DNA from: Candidatus Poribacteria bacterium
Lineage (GTDB): Bacteria; Poribacteria; WGA-4E; WGA-3G
DNA length: 53,045 nucleotides
Direction: 5' to 3'
NCBI GenBank assembly: GCA_022827885.1
Contig: JAJEIP010000045.1
Span: 1 to 53,045 of the forward strand
The notes beneath the pieces were generated by a model that did no database searches, was not told where the DNA came from, and saw only the letters and a list, made by a program, of their open reading frames with translations. A program made the translations under genes and the position numbers. Below, one piece after another: positions 42,880 to 50,740 of the stretch; positions within the stretch are counted from its first letter, which is position 1; each line of letters starts with the position of its first letter.

Positions 42880-44616
42880 ATGGAACATCAAACACAAAAC
42901 TGGGTGAAAGTCGCCGAGTTGTATGAGGTTTCTGAAGGACAACCGAAAGCCGTTCAGATGGGAGAGGGGCGTAGCATTGCCCTCTTTAACGTTGACGGAA
43001 AAATTTATGCCACGGATAACCAGTGTCCACACATGGGATATCCACTCACACGCGGAACGGTCCGAAACGGTATTCTAACATGTGATTGGCACCGTCGCAG
43101 TTTCGATTTGGAAGGTGGCGGCTGTTTTCATGTTGAATGCGATGATTTGCGCACCTTTCCGGTTGACATCCGCGGTAGTGAGATTTGGATAGAGCCGGGA
43201 GATTTGACTTACCGGCGCGCGGAAGAACATAAACAATTGCTACGAGAAGGGCTCCTAAGCGAAGACCGATGGACGATGTCCAAGGCGATTTCACTGCTGC
43301 TAAAAGGGGGCGTGCCGGAAGAAGAGGTAATGGGAACAATTCTGGAACACGTCAGTCGCCACATCGCCAGTTCCCACGGAGCAGAAGGTGGAGCGGATGT
43401 CTCTCGACTCATCAACGGACTCAGAGTTGGGCGTAGATATACCGGTGCCGATAGACTCATTGCCGTTACGACTGCAGCGTGCGCCGCGGCAGGACCCGCA
43501 TCAGAACGCCTTGACGTTGTCCCCTTGCCGGAACCTGTCACGTGGGAGAAGATAAGTCGATGGATCCGCAACTTCTCTTATGAAGGGCAATCCGGACGGA
43601 TTGAGCGATGCCTATTTACAGCGTATCATAAGGGAGACGTAGAGAAGTTGCGTCCATTGCTCTTTGAATGTGCCGTTGAACCTCATTTCATTGACCTACC
43701 CCATATTCCGCTTTATGTCAGTTATCTCTCGGAAGTAATTGATGAATTCGGGTGGGAGCGGGCTGCCGAACTCGTATTCTATCTCGGTGCCCAGCTCATT
43801 GGACATCGACCCGAAGAACCGGAACGCTACCGCAGAGACGCAATTCAACTCATGCGTCAGGTGCTGCCTACCCTTGAAAATGCTAACTTAGAGCAAACCG
43901 TTGAATTTGACGAAGATGCTTTCGTCGAGGCACTCACAAGTGTCAATCTCCAGCGATCGTTCGAGGCGGTGCAAACAGTCTTGACTGACGGTGTAAAGTT
44001 AGAAAGACTTATTACAACACTTGTCCTTCTTGCGGCAGATAGGATGGCACACACACCCGTGAATGTAGATGCCGGTTGGGAAAATTTAACCACGGAACTC
44101 AACCTCGCCGCATCTTTACGGAGTGCACAACAGATGGGTGGAACCAAGGTTGCAGCGCAAGGGGTTTTCCACAGTGCGTGGCAAATCTTCGCGGATCGCT
44201 GGATAAACATTCCTTCGCGACCCCTCAGTCAACCCCTGAGTCAAGAAAAGTTGGATGTTGCGAACGAGGCAGAGGGCATCAAGCATATTGTTGATACGAT
44301 TGAGACCCTCAACGTCCAAGAAGTGGGAACCCGTGTTCTTGGCTATCTCAACGCTGGTTACTGTGCCGAACGATTGATTGAAGAGATCGGGCATACAGCA
44401 CTTTGGGATGATACAGGGAGCGAAGTCCTCTCGACACTCCGGACCGTGTTTGAGGAATGGAAGCATGCCGAAGGACATCCCGCGCAGCCCCAACTGTTGG
44501 TCGGATTGGCTCGCTATGTCACAGATATACGATCAAACACGGACAATAAATCTGCCGCAACCACCGCAATACGGTTCGCCGAAGGCAGAACGACAATTGA
44601 GGTCTTTGAAGAATAA
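42880..44616 (+). CDS. Rieske [2Fe-2S] domain fused to a large helical domain, copy 1
   Basis: 578 aa. Residues 8-108 are a Rieske ferredoxin domain: Cys49-Pro-His51 in 'NQCPHMGYPL' and Cys68-Asp-Trp-His71 in 'LTCDWHRRSF' are the four cluster ligands. Beyond about residue 120 lies a ~450-residue helical region that I do not recognise ('LLFECAVEPHFIDLPHIPLY', 'LLAADRMAHTPVNVDAGWEN', 'GHPAQPQLLVGLARYVTDIR'). It is not the helix-grip catalytic domain of ring-hydroxylating oxygenases, since the 2-His-1-carboxylate motif is not seen. A tandem paralogue follows. It is possibly a redox enzyme; the substrate is unknown. Confidence 0.85.
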   Translation: MEHQTQNWVKVAELYEVSEGQPKAVQMGEGRSIALFNVDGKIYATDNQCPHMGYPLTRGTVRNGILTCDWHRRSFDLEGGGCFHVECDDLRTFPVDIRGSEIWIEPGDLTYRRAEEHKQLLREGLLSEDRWTMSKAISLLLKGGVPEEEVMGTILEHVSRHIASSHGAEGGADVSRLINGLRVGRRYTGADRLIAVTTAACAAAGPASERLDVVPLPEPVTWEKISRWIRNFSYEGQSGRIERCLFTAYHKGDVEKLRPLLFECAVEPHFIDLPHIPLYVSYLSEVIDEFGWERAAELVFYLGAQLIGHRPEEPERYRRDAIQLMRQVLPTLENANLEQTVEFDEDAFVEALTSVNLQRSFEAVQTVLTDGVKLERLITTLVLLAADRMAHTPVNVDAGWENLTTELNLAASLRSAQQMGGTKVAAQGVFHSAWQIFADRWINIPSRPLSQPLSQEKLDVANEAEGIKHIVDTIETLNVQEVGTRVLGYLNAGYCAERLIEEIGHTALWDDTGSEVLSTLRTVFEEWKHAEGHPAQPQLLVGLARYVTDIRSNTDNKSAATTAIRFAEGRTTIEVFEE

Positions 44617-44670
44617 GGTTTTATCAACCTGAATTATTATGACTCGTTACGATAAGAGGAGACGAATACA

Positions 44671-46419
44671 GTGTTAACAGAGAAAAACAATTTCGTCAAA
44701 GTCGCTGCACTGAGTGATGTAGCAGAGGGAAAGCCGCGGGCTGTCAGAGTTGAAGGACATAGCATTGCCCTCTTCCAGCATGAAGGTGCTGTCTACGCAA
44801 CGGACAACCAATGTCCACACATGGGCTATCCACTCGTGAGGGGACGCGTCAGAAAAGGGGTCTTATCCTGCGATTGGCACGGTTGGAGCTACGACATGGA
44901 AGGCGGTGGATGCTTTACGGGCGGTTGTGATGACCTCGCCACATTCCCTGTTGAAGTTCGGAACGGTGATATCTATATAGATGTTGCCAGTGGTGGAAAG
45001 AAACGCGACGACGCCCATTTTCTCCTGTTGAAAGAAGGTTTGCTTACCACCGACAACTGGACGCTTTCTAAAGCTATCGCCATTATGTTAGCGAAAGGTG
45101 TTTCCGAAGAAGAGACATTGGAACTGATGGTGAAGCACATGGGACGACATATCTCTACAGACAGAGGAGCGTTCGAGGGCGGCAGAAAACTGGCAATGAT
45201 GATGAACGGGGTAAAGGTCGCACGTATGTATCAACCTGAAGACCGACTCATCCCGTTAATGATGGCTGCCGATGGTGCCTCGGGTAGACTCGGCGACCGA
45301 CCTGATCGTCAACCGCTCCCGCCTCCAGTTGATTGGCAGAAACTGCAAGACTGGATTCGAGTGTTTACTGCCGATAAAGAATGGGAAGGTATCGAAAAGT
45401 GTCTTATCACTGCGCGACGGCTGGGAGGACACGATGAAAAAATCATTCCGTTTTTCTTTGAGTGCGCCGTTGAACCCTTCTTCCTCAACCATTACAGAAA
45501 TCTCATCGATCTCGCACACTTGGCTGAATTATTAGAGCAATTTGGGTGGGAGTTGGCTGGGGAGTTGGTCTGCAGTTTGGGCGCGAAGATACTTGGACAG
45601 GGACGCGGTAGACCTGGTGAACTTCACCGTGAAGCCATGCAGAAACTCGAAGAAATCGATCATATCTTTGATGAACTGCCGCAGGAAACATCAGTCGAGG
45701 GTTCCGTTGACTACGACGAAAATAAATTTTCAGCAGCGCTCGTGAGTGGGGATCTCGACGAAGTTTTTGATGCTGTAACGGAAATGCTTACGGCGGGTGT
45801 TCCCATTGATACGTTGGCTACGACTATGGTCATGACAGCAGCGGATAGAATGGCACGCACACCCGTGAACATGAGTCCGGGTTGGTGGGATCTGCGAGAC
45901 GAGATGGAAATCGCATCAACAGTCAGAAAAGTCCTTCGACACGGTGGAACCGAAGTCGCTGCGAAGGCACTCTACCACGCCGCGTGGCGGTTTTTCAACA
46001 ACCGATGGCTTAACATTCGCCACCAACCCATTACGGAGTCAAGGGCACCTTCAACGGCTGCAGTTCTTGATGAAGACACGGCACTCTCCGAAATTTTAGA
46101 GGGTATTGAATCCGTCCGTATCCAGGAAATTGGACGCCGGACCCGCGAGTATCTCAACGCAGGATGTTCCGCGGAGCGACTCATGTCTGAAATGGGGGTA
46201 TGTATCCTCAAGGATGATAACGGCGACGATCTCCTCAGTTCGATTCGCATGGTATCTGAGGAGTGGAAAACGTGTGAAGCGCATCCTGCCAGAAACCAAT
46301 TGATCGTTGGATTGGCGCGGTGGGCAACGGATATCCGTAGGAATGCAGGAAACGACTCCGCTGTCCAAACTGCTCACCGTTTCGCTCGCGGTGAAACCGC
46401 GACGGAACTCTATGAATAG
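44671..46419 (+). CDS. Rieske [2Fe-2S] domain fused to a large helical domain, copy 2
   Basis: 582 aa from GTG 44671 (AAGAGGAGAC upstream). Rieske ligands Cys48, His50, Cys67, His70 with the classical 'CDWHGWSYDMEGGG', where copy 1 has HRR. The helical part aligns with copy 1 throughout: 'FFFECAVEPFFLNHYRNLID', 'MTAADRMARTPVNMSPGWWD', 'VAAKALYHAAWRFFNNRWLN' and 'AHPARNQLIVGLARWATDIR'. The shared motifs mark likely functional positions. It is co-directional with copy 1 after a 54-bp gap, so the two arose by tandem duplication and may form a heteromer. Confidence 0.85.
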   Translation: MLTEKNNFVKVAALSDVAEGKPRAVRVEGHSIALFQHEGAVYATDNQCPHMGYPLVRGRVRKGVLSCDWHGWSYDMEGGGCFTGGCDDLATFPVEVRNGDIYIDVASGGKKRDDAHFLLLKEGLLTTDNWTLSKAIAIMLAKGVSEEETLELMVKHMGRHISTDRGAFEGGRKLAMMMNGVKVARMYQPEDRLIPLMMAADGASGRLGDRPDRQPLPPPVDWQKLQDWIRVFTADKEWEGIEKCLITARRLGGHDEKIIPFFFECAVEPFFLNHYRNLIDLAHLAELLEQFGWELAGELVCSLGAKILGQGRGRPGELHREAMQKLEEIDHIFDELPQETSVEGSVDYDENKFSAALVSGDLDEVFDAVTEMLTAGVPIDTLATTMVMTAADRMARTPVNMSPGWWDLRDEMEIASTVRKVLRHGGTEVAAKALYHAAWRFFNNRWLNIRHQPITESRAPSTAAVLDEDTALSEILEGIESVRIQEIGRRTREYLNAGCSAERLMSEMGVCILKDDNGDDLLSSIRMVSEEWKTCEAHPARNQLIVGLARWATDIRRNAGNDSAVQTAHRFARGETATELYE

Positions 46420-46439
46420 TACCAATTTAGTGATATAAT

Positions 46440-46465
46440 AGGGTGAGGTTTCTGAGCCTCACCCT
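46440..46465 (+). terminator. hairpin after the Rieske pair
   Basis: AGGGTGAGG/CCTCACCCT with an 8-nt loop, followed by ATCTATCTTT. It could end the Rieske transcript. TATAAT lies just before the stem (46434-46439), so it could alternatively be a leader stem of the WD40 gene 16 bp downstream. Confidence 0.5.
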
Positions 46466-46480
46466 ATCTATCTTTGGATT

Positions 46481-47512
46481 ATGAAAAATTTGATTATTGC
46501 TCTTCTGTTTACTTTGTTATGTGTGTCGGTTCAAGCCGCAACCTTGGAGTTTGCTTCCCAACTCGGTGAGAAGCAACAGCCACGACTCGACAAATTGCTC
46601 CCCGACGTCGCGCGACAGATGGCTTTCAGCAGTGATGGGACGAAGTTAATTGCAAGAGGAATGGGCGGCACCGTGGTGGAATGGGATTTCCAGAGCCGAC
46701 AAAAAAGAGAGATAAGCCACATCCACGTGAAACGGTGGTTCGCTTATTCTATTGGAACCGATCAAATGTTGGCCCGAGACGCTGATGACAATATCACTAT
46801 CCTTTCGCTGGGAAATGGCGATGACGCACTCTTGACGAATGGTCAGTATGAAATCGGGAGTCTATCTGCGGATAGCACACTTGCAGTGTTGTCAAAGGGG
46901 AACAATGAAGTTGAAGTTTGGCAACTCACAAAGCAAGGTTCAAAAACCGTGGAAAATGCCGGATCTGCTCGCAAGTTGAAAGTGCTTCGGACAAGTTTTC
47001 CTGTCAGGAACGGTCTGATGCTCTCTGACAACGGTCGGCTCATCGCCGCGGCGGAAGGAACTTACCGAGATGGCGAGGGACATCGAACGGCGATTGAGAT
47101 TTGGAACGCAACCGATGAACGTCCGATGAGAGTTTTTAACACGGGCGAGATTTTAGGGGTCTGGAACCTACTATTCTCACCCGATGCAACAATGTTAGCC
47201 GTTGATACCCAAAAGAACGCCCAATCCGGAATCCGGGTTTGGGAGATTGAAACCGGTAGGCAACGCCTGATGAAGTCCGAATTTGAAGCATATTGGACCC
47301 GTGCCCTTGCCTTCTCGCCAACGTCAGACTATCTCGCTTCGGGTGATGAATCGGGGGACCTTCGGGTGTGGGACATTTCTGAAGGCGAATCGGTAATTTG
47401 GGAAACCTATCCGACCGGCATTCAAGCGTTGGCTTTCTCGCGAAATGGTGAGTATTTGGCAGTCGCCCTTTGGGATGCTACCATCCAAATTTTGCACTGG
47501 AGGGAAGAATAA
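46481..47512 (+). CDS. exported WD40-repeat protein
   Basis: 343 aa with a clear signal peptide ('LIIALLFTLLCVSVQAATLE'). WD40-type repeats: 'MAFSSDGTKLIARGMGGTVV', 'LLFSPDATMLAVDTQK', 'RVWEIETGRQRLM', 'LAFSPTSDYLASGDESGDLR', 'VWDISEGESV' and 'LAFSRNGEYLAVALWDATIQ'. It is a periplasmic or extracellular beta-propeller with unknown partner. Its TAA shares one base with the ATG of the next gene (TAATG), which suggests translational coupling with the HhH protein. Confidence 0.88.
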   Translation: MKNLIIALLFTLLCVSVQAATLEFASQLGEKQQPRLDKLLPDVARQMAFSSDGTKLIARGMGGTVVEWDFQSRQKREISHIHVKRWFAYSIGTDQMLARDADDNITILSLGNGDDALLTNGQYEIGSLSADSTLAVLSKGNNEVEVWQLTKQGSKTVENAGSARKLKVLRTSFPVRNGLMLSDNGRLIAAAEGTYRDGEGHRTAIEIWNATDERPMRVFNTGEILGVWNLLFSPDATMLAVDTQKNAQSGIRVWEIETGRQRLMKSEFEAYWTRALAFSPTSDYLASGDESGDLRVWDISEGESVIWETYPTGIQALAFSRNGEYLAVALWDATIQILHWREE

Positions 47513-48030
47513 TGAACGATGAGAAAAATTTAGAAAAGGGATCTTACATAGATGCAAAAGGGCGAACGCGTTGGCATCAGAACGATGGGATTGCGCTGAA
47601 ATTCTTGGAACTTCACACCTTTCTGATTATTGCTGACTATCCAGAAGACCACGCCTCGCGCTATCCATGGCTGGCGAATTATATCTCTCGGTTTCCGGAA
47701 CCGATGTCGGATCTCATCGTCCAAGGGCGGTTGATAGAGGAGATTCCAGGGGCTGGCGAGGTCGTGGCGAAAATTGTTGAGGAATTTCTGAACACCGGTA
47801 CGAGTGAGAAATTGGAGGAGTTCGCGGGGGATACACCACGAACGGTTGTGGAACTTGTCCCTATCCCTGGACTGGGTGCCAAAACAATCAAGCGGCTCTA
47901 CGAGGAAGTCGGTGTGGATAGTCTTGTTTCGCTCCGAGTCGCAATTGACGAAGGCAGACTCAAAGGTTTCCGTGGCATCGGAAAAAAGACATTGGAGAAA
48001 ATTGAAGCATATCTTGATGAGGTATTATAA
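47512..48030 (+). CDS. helix-hairpin-helix protein resembling the PolX N-terminus
   Basis: 172 aa from the ATG at 47512 (GGAGGGAAG upstream; an in-frame start at 47470 would overlap the WD40 gene further). Three HhH-type motifs: 'IPGAGEVVAKIVEEFLNTGT', 'PIPGLGAKTIKRLYEEVGVD' and 'FRGIGKKTLEKIEAYLDEV', in the order and spacing of the 8-kDa and fingers parts of bacterial family X DNA polymerase. 'LEEFAGDTPRTVVELVPIPG' matches the joint between them. The palm, nucleotidyltransferase and PHP parts are absent. It is probably a non-specific DNA-binding protein or a split-off PolX module. Confidence 0.82.
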   Translation: MNDEKNLEKGSYIDAKGRTRWHQNDGIALKFLELHTFLIIADYPEDHASRYPWLANYISRFPEPMSDLIVQGRLIEEIPGAGEVVAKIVEEFLNTGTSEKLEEFAGDTPRTVVELVPIPGLGAKTIKRLYEEVGVDSLVSLRVAIDEGRLKGFRGIGKKTLEKIEAYLDEVL

Positions 48031-48058
48031 TCACGACTGAGCCTAATAAAGTTAATAT

Positions 48059-48085
48059 TGTTTAACCACGAGAAAAATTAGAAAA
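48059..48085 (+). repeat. leader element copy I (before the interrupted MORN gene)
   Basis: TGTTTAACCACGAGAAAAAT then TAGAAAA directly before the ATG at 48086. It pairs with copy J in front of the intact paralogue at 50741. Confidence 0.55.
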
Positions 48086-48121
48086 ATGGCAAGATCACTT
48101 ACCGAAATTGACGGAATGAAG
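48086..48121 (+). pseudogene. 5' fragment of a MORN/zinc-ribbon gene
   Basis: Encodes MARSLTEIDGMK, closely resembling the start of the intact paralogue at 50741 (MAKSLTDGEM). The reading frame then runs into the left end of the TnpB element. Joining it to 49566-49758 gives an in-frame ORF of about 80 codons. The exact junction is uncertain by a few bases. Confidence 0.65.
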
Positions 48122-48214
48122 GTTTCCCACTGCTTTAGCTTTGGGATGAAATTCCGCTCTCGTGAACACTTTCACGGGTCAATGCGTGAATTTCCACGTG
48201 CTTTTGCTTGTGAA

Positions 48215-48318
48215 TTGTGGTATAATGAGAGTATCAAGTTGGCAGGCATAATCAGCGTTACCGCTGGGTAACGTGTCGGTCCCACCCACTGATTAGGGGT
48301 TAAAGGAAAACTTGATAC
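48215..48318 (+). promoter_or_regulatory. tnpB promoter and nested-stem leader
   Basis: An extended -10, TGG-TATAAT (TATAAT at 48221-48226), starts a leader with three nested perfect stems: GTATCAAGTT/AACTTGATAC (48231-48240 with 48309-48318), TAATCAG/CTGATTA (48249-48255 with 48289-48295) and CGTTACC/GGTAACG (48256-48262 with 48267-48273). The 3' arm of the outer stem lies beside the TAAAGGAAAA ribosome site, so the fold could limit tnpB translation. Confidence 0.55.
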
Positions 48319-48328
48319 TTGATACACC

Positions 48329-49441
48329 ATGAAAACTGAAAAATATGAGTTCTATCATCAGTCGAATATCATACAGATTGGTAATCTACTTGACGACTTG
48401 CATGAGGTGCATGTCCACTTGCTTTTATTGCAGAGACGCTATTATCGTATCTATGGAAAGTATGCGGCCTTTGGGCGTATCTGCTCGCATATTACGAAGT
48501 TAAAGCGTCGGACAAAACCGCATTGGAATCAACTGCCGAGTCAAGTGCTTCAACAAGTCGCCAAGCGTATCCACCTTGGATATGAAAAGTTCTTTGACTA
48601 TCTTGATGATAAAAAGAAAGGATTATCTCCGCGTAAAGTCGGCAAGCCAAAGATAAAGCCAAAACACAAGTATAACTCATTGACGTTCACCCAAGCAGGT
48701 TATGAGATCAAAGACAATCGTATTCATATTAAGTGCCTGAAGAAGCCATTTACATTTTGGAAACACCGTAAATGGACAGGCAGCATCAAGCGTGTAATTA
48801 TCAAGCGTGATAATGTAGGCGACTACTATTTATATCTCGTCTGTAAAGATACGAAACCTGCGAAGGAACTCCCACTGACCGGTCATGAGGCAGGGGCAGA
48901 CTTCGGCATAAAGACGTTTCTAACACTTTCAGACGGTATCAAGATAGAGTCGCCCCAGTTTTTCAAGCAGATGTTAAACGCTATCCGTTCAGCGACCAGG
49001 TCCCTTTCCCGCAAGCAAAAAGGTTCAAACGCATGGTATCGTGCGAAGCGACACCTCGCTCGTCTCTATAAGAAGATCGCTCAAAGAAGACGGGATTGGT
49101 TCTTCAAGTTAGCCCTTCGGCTTGTGCGTAGATACGATAGGATTGCTATAGAGACGCTGAATCTTGAAGGTATGAAACGCCTGTGGGGACGAAAAATCTC
49201 TGATATAGCCTTCGGTGAGTTCTCATTGATCCTCCACTGGACGTGTGCGAAATATGGTAAAACGCTCTTGAGAGCAGGACGTTGGGAAGCGACAACAAAA
49301 CCTTGCTCGGATTGTGGCACCCACACCGAAAATCTTTCTCTTTCAGATAGACAGTGGACGTGTCTCGAGTGTGGTTCATCCCACGACAGAGACATCAACG
49401 CTGCGCGAAACATATTGCGGGTTGGGGTACCCTGGACCTAA
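48329..49441 (+). CDS. tnpB: TnpB, RNA-guided endonuclease of IS200/IS605 family
   Basis: 370 aa and apparently intact. The RuvC-like catalytic residues are all present: Asp191 in 'HEAGADFGIKTF', Glu275 in 'RIAIETLNLEGMKRL' and Asp355 in 'SHDRDINAARNIL'. A C4 zinc ribbon, 'KPCSDCGTHTENL' with 'WTCLECG', lies between RuvC-II and RuvC-III. No HNH domain is present, so it is TnpB rather than IscB. TnpB proteins cut DNA guided by an omega-RNA made from the element's right end, helping the element to persist. The N-terminal ~170 residues are the basic recognition part ('LSPRKVGKPKIKPKHKYN'). Confidence 0.9.
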   Translation: MKTEKYEFYHQSNIIQIGNLLDDLHEVHVHLLLLQRRYYRIYGKYAAFGRICSHITKLKRRTKPHWNQLPSQVLQQVAKRIHLGYEKFFDYLDDKKKGLSPRKVGKPKIKPKHKYNSLTFTQAGYEIKDNRIHIKCLKKPFTFWKHRKWTGSIKRVIIKRDNVGDYYLYLVCKDTKPAKELPLTGHEAGADFGIKTFLTLSDGIKIESPQFFKQMLNAIRSATRSLSRKQKGSNAWYRAKRHLARLYKKIAQRRRDWFFKLALRLVRRYDRIAIETLNLEGMKRLWGRKISDIAFGEFSLILHWTCAKYGKTLLRAGRWEATTKPCSDCGTHTENLSLSDRQWTCLECGSSHDRDINAARNILRVGVPWT

Positions 49442-49563
49442 GCCAGATAAAGCCGATCTGATTCGGAATAAGACCCCGCGGGTGGAGCGACAATAAGCCG
49501 GTGGACGCTTGAGCGAAAACCGCAGTCGCTATGAAACCGAAGCCCACGCCTTTAGGCGTTGGG
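49442..49563 (+). ncRNA. predicted omega-RNA (reRNA) scaffold at the element right end
   Basis: The stretch between the tnpB stop and the right-end hairpin is non-coding and foldable (CCGA-tctgat-TCGG; the terminal CCCACGCC/GGCGTTGGG stem). By analogy with ISDra2, the omega-RNA would span the end of tnpB and this region, and the guide would be the flank just outside, starting near TATCACAGTTACGAAG. Boundaries and expression are inferred. Confidence 0.5.
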
Positions 49564-49758
49564 TGGTATCACAGTTACGAAGACGATGGTAAGACGGTGT
49601 GGCTAATTGTAACGTACAAAAAAGGCGGAAGCCGCGCCAAATCGGATGAATACCCACTCGGTGTCTGTGATGTGTGCGGCGGAGGCAGGCGTTTAGCGTG
49701 GGGCGGTACCTGTCCGAGGTGCGGTAACGAACTGGATCCTCTTGATAGTTGTCAATAA
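49564..49758 (+). pseudogene. 3' fragment of a MORN/zinc-ribbon gene
   Basis: Encodes 'YHSYEDDGKTVWLIVTYKKG' followed by a C4 zinc ribbon ('CDVCGGGRR', 'TCPRCGNEL'). It aligns residue by residue with the last 55 residues of the intact paralogue at 50741-51208. An ATG at 49531 inside the element gives a 75-codon ORF reading into this fragment, so a chimeric short protein is possible. The 5' part of the gene is at 48086. Confidence 0.7.
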
Positions 49759-49851
49759 TGCTTGTAGTATGCAAAGGAAACGTAACAACCTCAAACGCCT
49801 ACCGATAACTGACAACTGAAGACTGATAACTGTTAATAAAAGGAGACTAAA

Positions 49852-50643
49852 ATGATGAGAGTTATAAATGCTTTGATTGCGATAACGGTTCTCTTTATTG
49901 CAGGAATATGGGTTCAGGAAAGCACAGCGAAAATCGATCCAGAAACCCTTATGGGAATGTGGCTCTTTGATCACGGAAAAGGGAATGTGGTTAAAGATTC
50001 CTCACCTAACGGAAACGACGGGGAAATTGTTGACGCGAAACGGGTTGAAGGAAAAGAAGGCATGGGAATCGAATTTGATGGCAGTAATCATGTGGTCATT
50101 CCGGCAAGCAAAACCACGGATGACTTCCTCGATGGATTTACGTATCTGCTCTGGGCAAAACCGCTGCGTAACCCTTCCGGTCCGCACGTTCGACTCATAG
50201 AAAGGGATTGGCATAACCCGAACATTCTTATCGGTCCGACCGACTTTTATGGCAGTTTCCTTAAAGGCGGAATAGATAGTAGTCAAGTCCGCGGCGGCAC
50301 CTGGGAGATGGACGAGTGGAGTTTCGTCGCTTTAACACACGACGGTAAAACACTTATCCTCTATGTCGATGGCGAGGCGGTCGCCGATTTAGGGGTCGGG
50401 AAACCGGATTTCAGTCAGCAGCACGATGGCGGTTCAATCTGGTTAACCCGTTGGAAAGGTGGAGCGGGGTGGGATTTCGCTGGGGTCCTTGACGAAGTTG
50501 CTATCTTTAATACGGCTCTCGGTGAAGATGACCTGAATACCATCATGGAAAAAGGACTTGAGAAAGCACTATCCGTTTCTCCAGTTGATAGATTAACAAC
50601 AACCTGGGGAGACATCAGGAGAATAGCAGTCAGCGGTCAGTAG
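49852..50643 (+). CDS. exported LamG/concanavalin-A-like domain protein
   Basis: 263 aa; AAAAGGAGA precedes the ATG. Signal peptide 'ALIAITVLFIAGIWVQESTA'. LamG-type jelly roll: 'GMWLFDHGKGNVVKDSSPNG', 'GIEFDGSNHVVIPASKTTDD', 'FTYLLWAKPL', 'EWSFVALTHDGKTLILYVDG' and 'AGVLDEVAIFNTALGEDDLN'. The C-terminal 'SPVDRLTTTWGDIR' looks like the conserved tail that I associate with poribacterial LamG proteins; its role is unknown. It probably binds carbohydrate outside the cell. The flanks (49800-49840 and 50630-50660) are runs of ACTGA/CAGTCAG-like filler repeats. Confidence 0.9.
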   Translation: MMRVINALIAITVLFIAGIWVQESTAKIDPETLMGMWLFDHGKGNVVKDSSPNGNDGEIVDAKRVEGKEGMGIEFDGSNHVVIPASKTTDDFLDGFTYLLWAKPLRNPSGPHVRLIERDWHNPNILIGPTDFYGSFLKGGIDSSQVRGGTWEMDEWSFVALTHDGKTLILYVDGEAVADLGVGKPDFSQQHDGGSIWLTRWKGGAGWDFAGVLDEVAIFNTALGEDDLNTIMEKGLEKALSVSPVDRLTTTWGDIRRIAVSGQ

Positions 50644-50715
50644 TCAGTAAAACTTTGTGGCAGGAACGGTTCTCGTTTAAGTTGCACACGCTTTTTACTG
50701 ATGGCTGATTGCTCT

Positions 50716-50740
50716 TAAAACCGCAAGGAAAATTAGAAAA
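50716..50740 (+). repeat. leader element copy J (before the MORN gene)
   Basis: AAAACCGCAAGGAAAATTAG AAAA directly before the ATG at 50741. It has the core only; the upstream arm is missing. Confidence 0.65.

Larger units (their letters stand above)
48122..49563 (+). mobile_element. IS200/IS605-superfamily element with tnpB only
   Basis: An element of about 1.44 kb. Left end: TTTCCCACTGCTTTAGCTTT GGGA forms an imperfect hairpin with a TTTA loop. Right end: CCCACGCC-TTTA-GGCGTTGGG is a similar subterminal hairpin. There is no tnpA and there are no terminal inverted repeats, as usual for IS1341-type elements. Removing it rejoins a MORN/zinc-ribbon reading frame in phase, and no target duplication is seen, as known for this superfamily. 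Ends are placed to within a few bases. It must be moved in trans by a TnpA elsewhere, if at all. Confidence 0.75.

Noticed and set aside
44671-46419. Ring-hydroxylating dioxygenase alpha subunit
   Set aside because: Only the Rieske half fits; the C-terminal half lacks the recognisable mononuclear-iron motif and is helical.
48329-49441. IscB with a HEARO-type RNA
   Set aside because: No HNH insertion between RuvC-II and RuvC-III; the zinc ribbon and spacing are those of TnpB.
49531-49758. Independent 75-aa gene
   Set aside because: Its first codons lie in the right end of the TnpB element and the rest is the 3' fragment of the interrupted MORN/zinc-ribbon gene.
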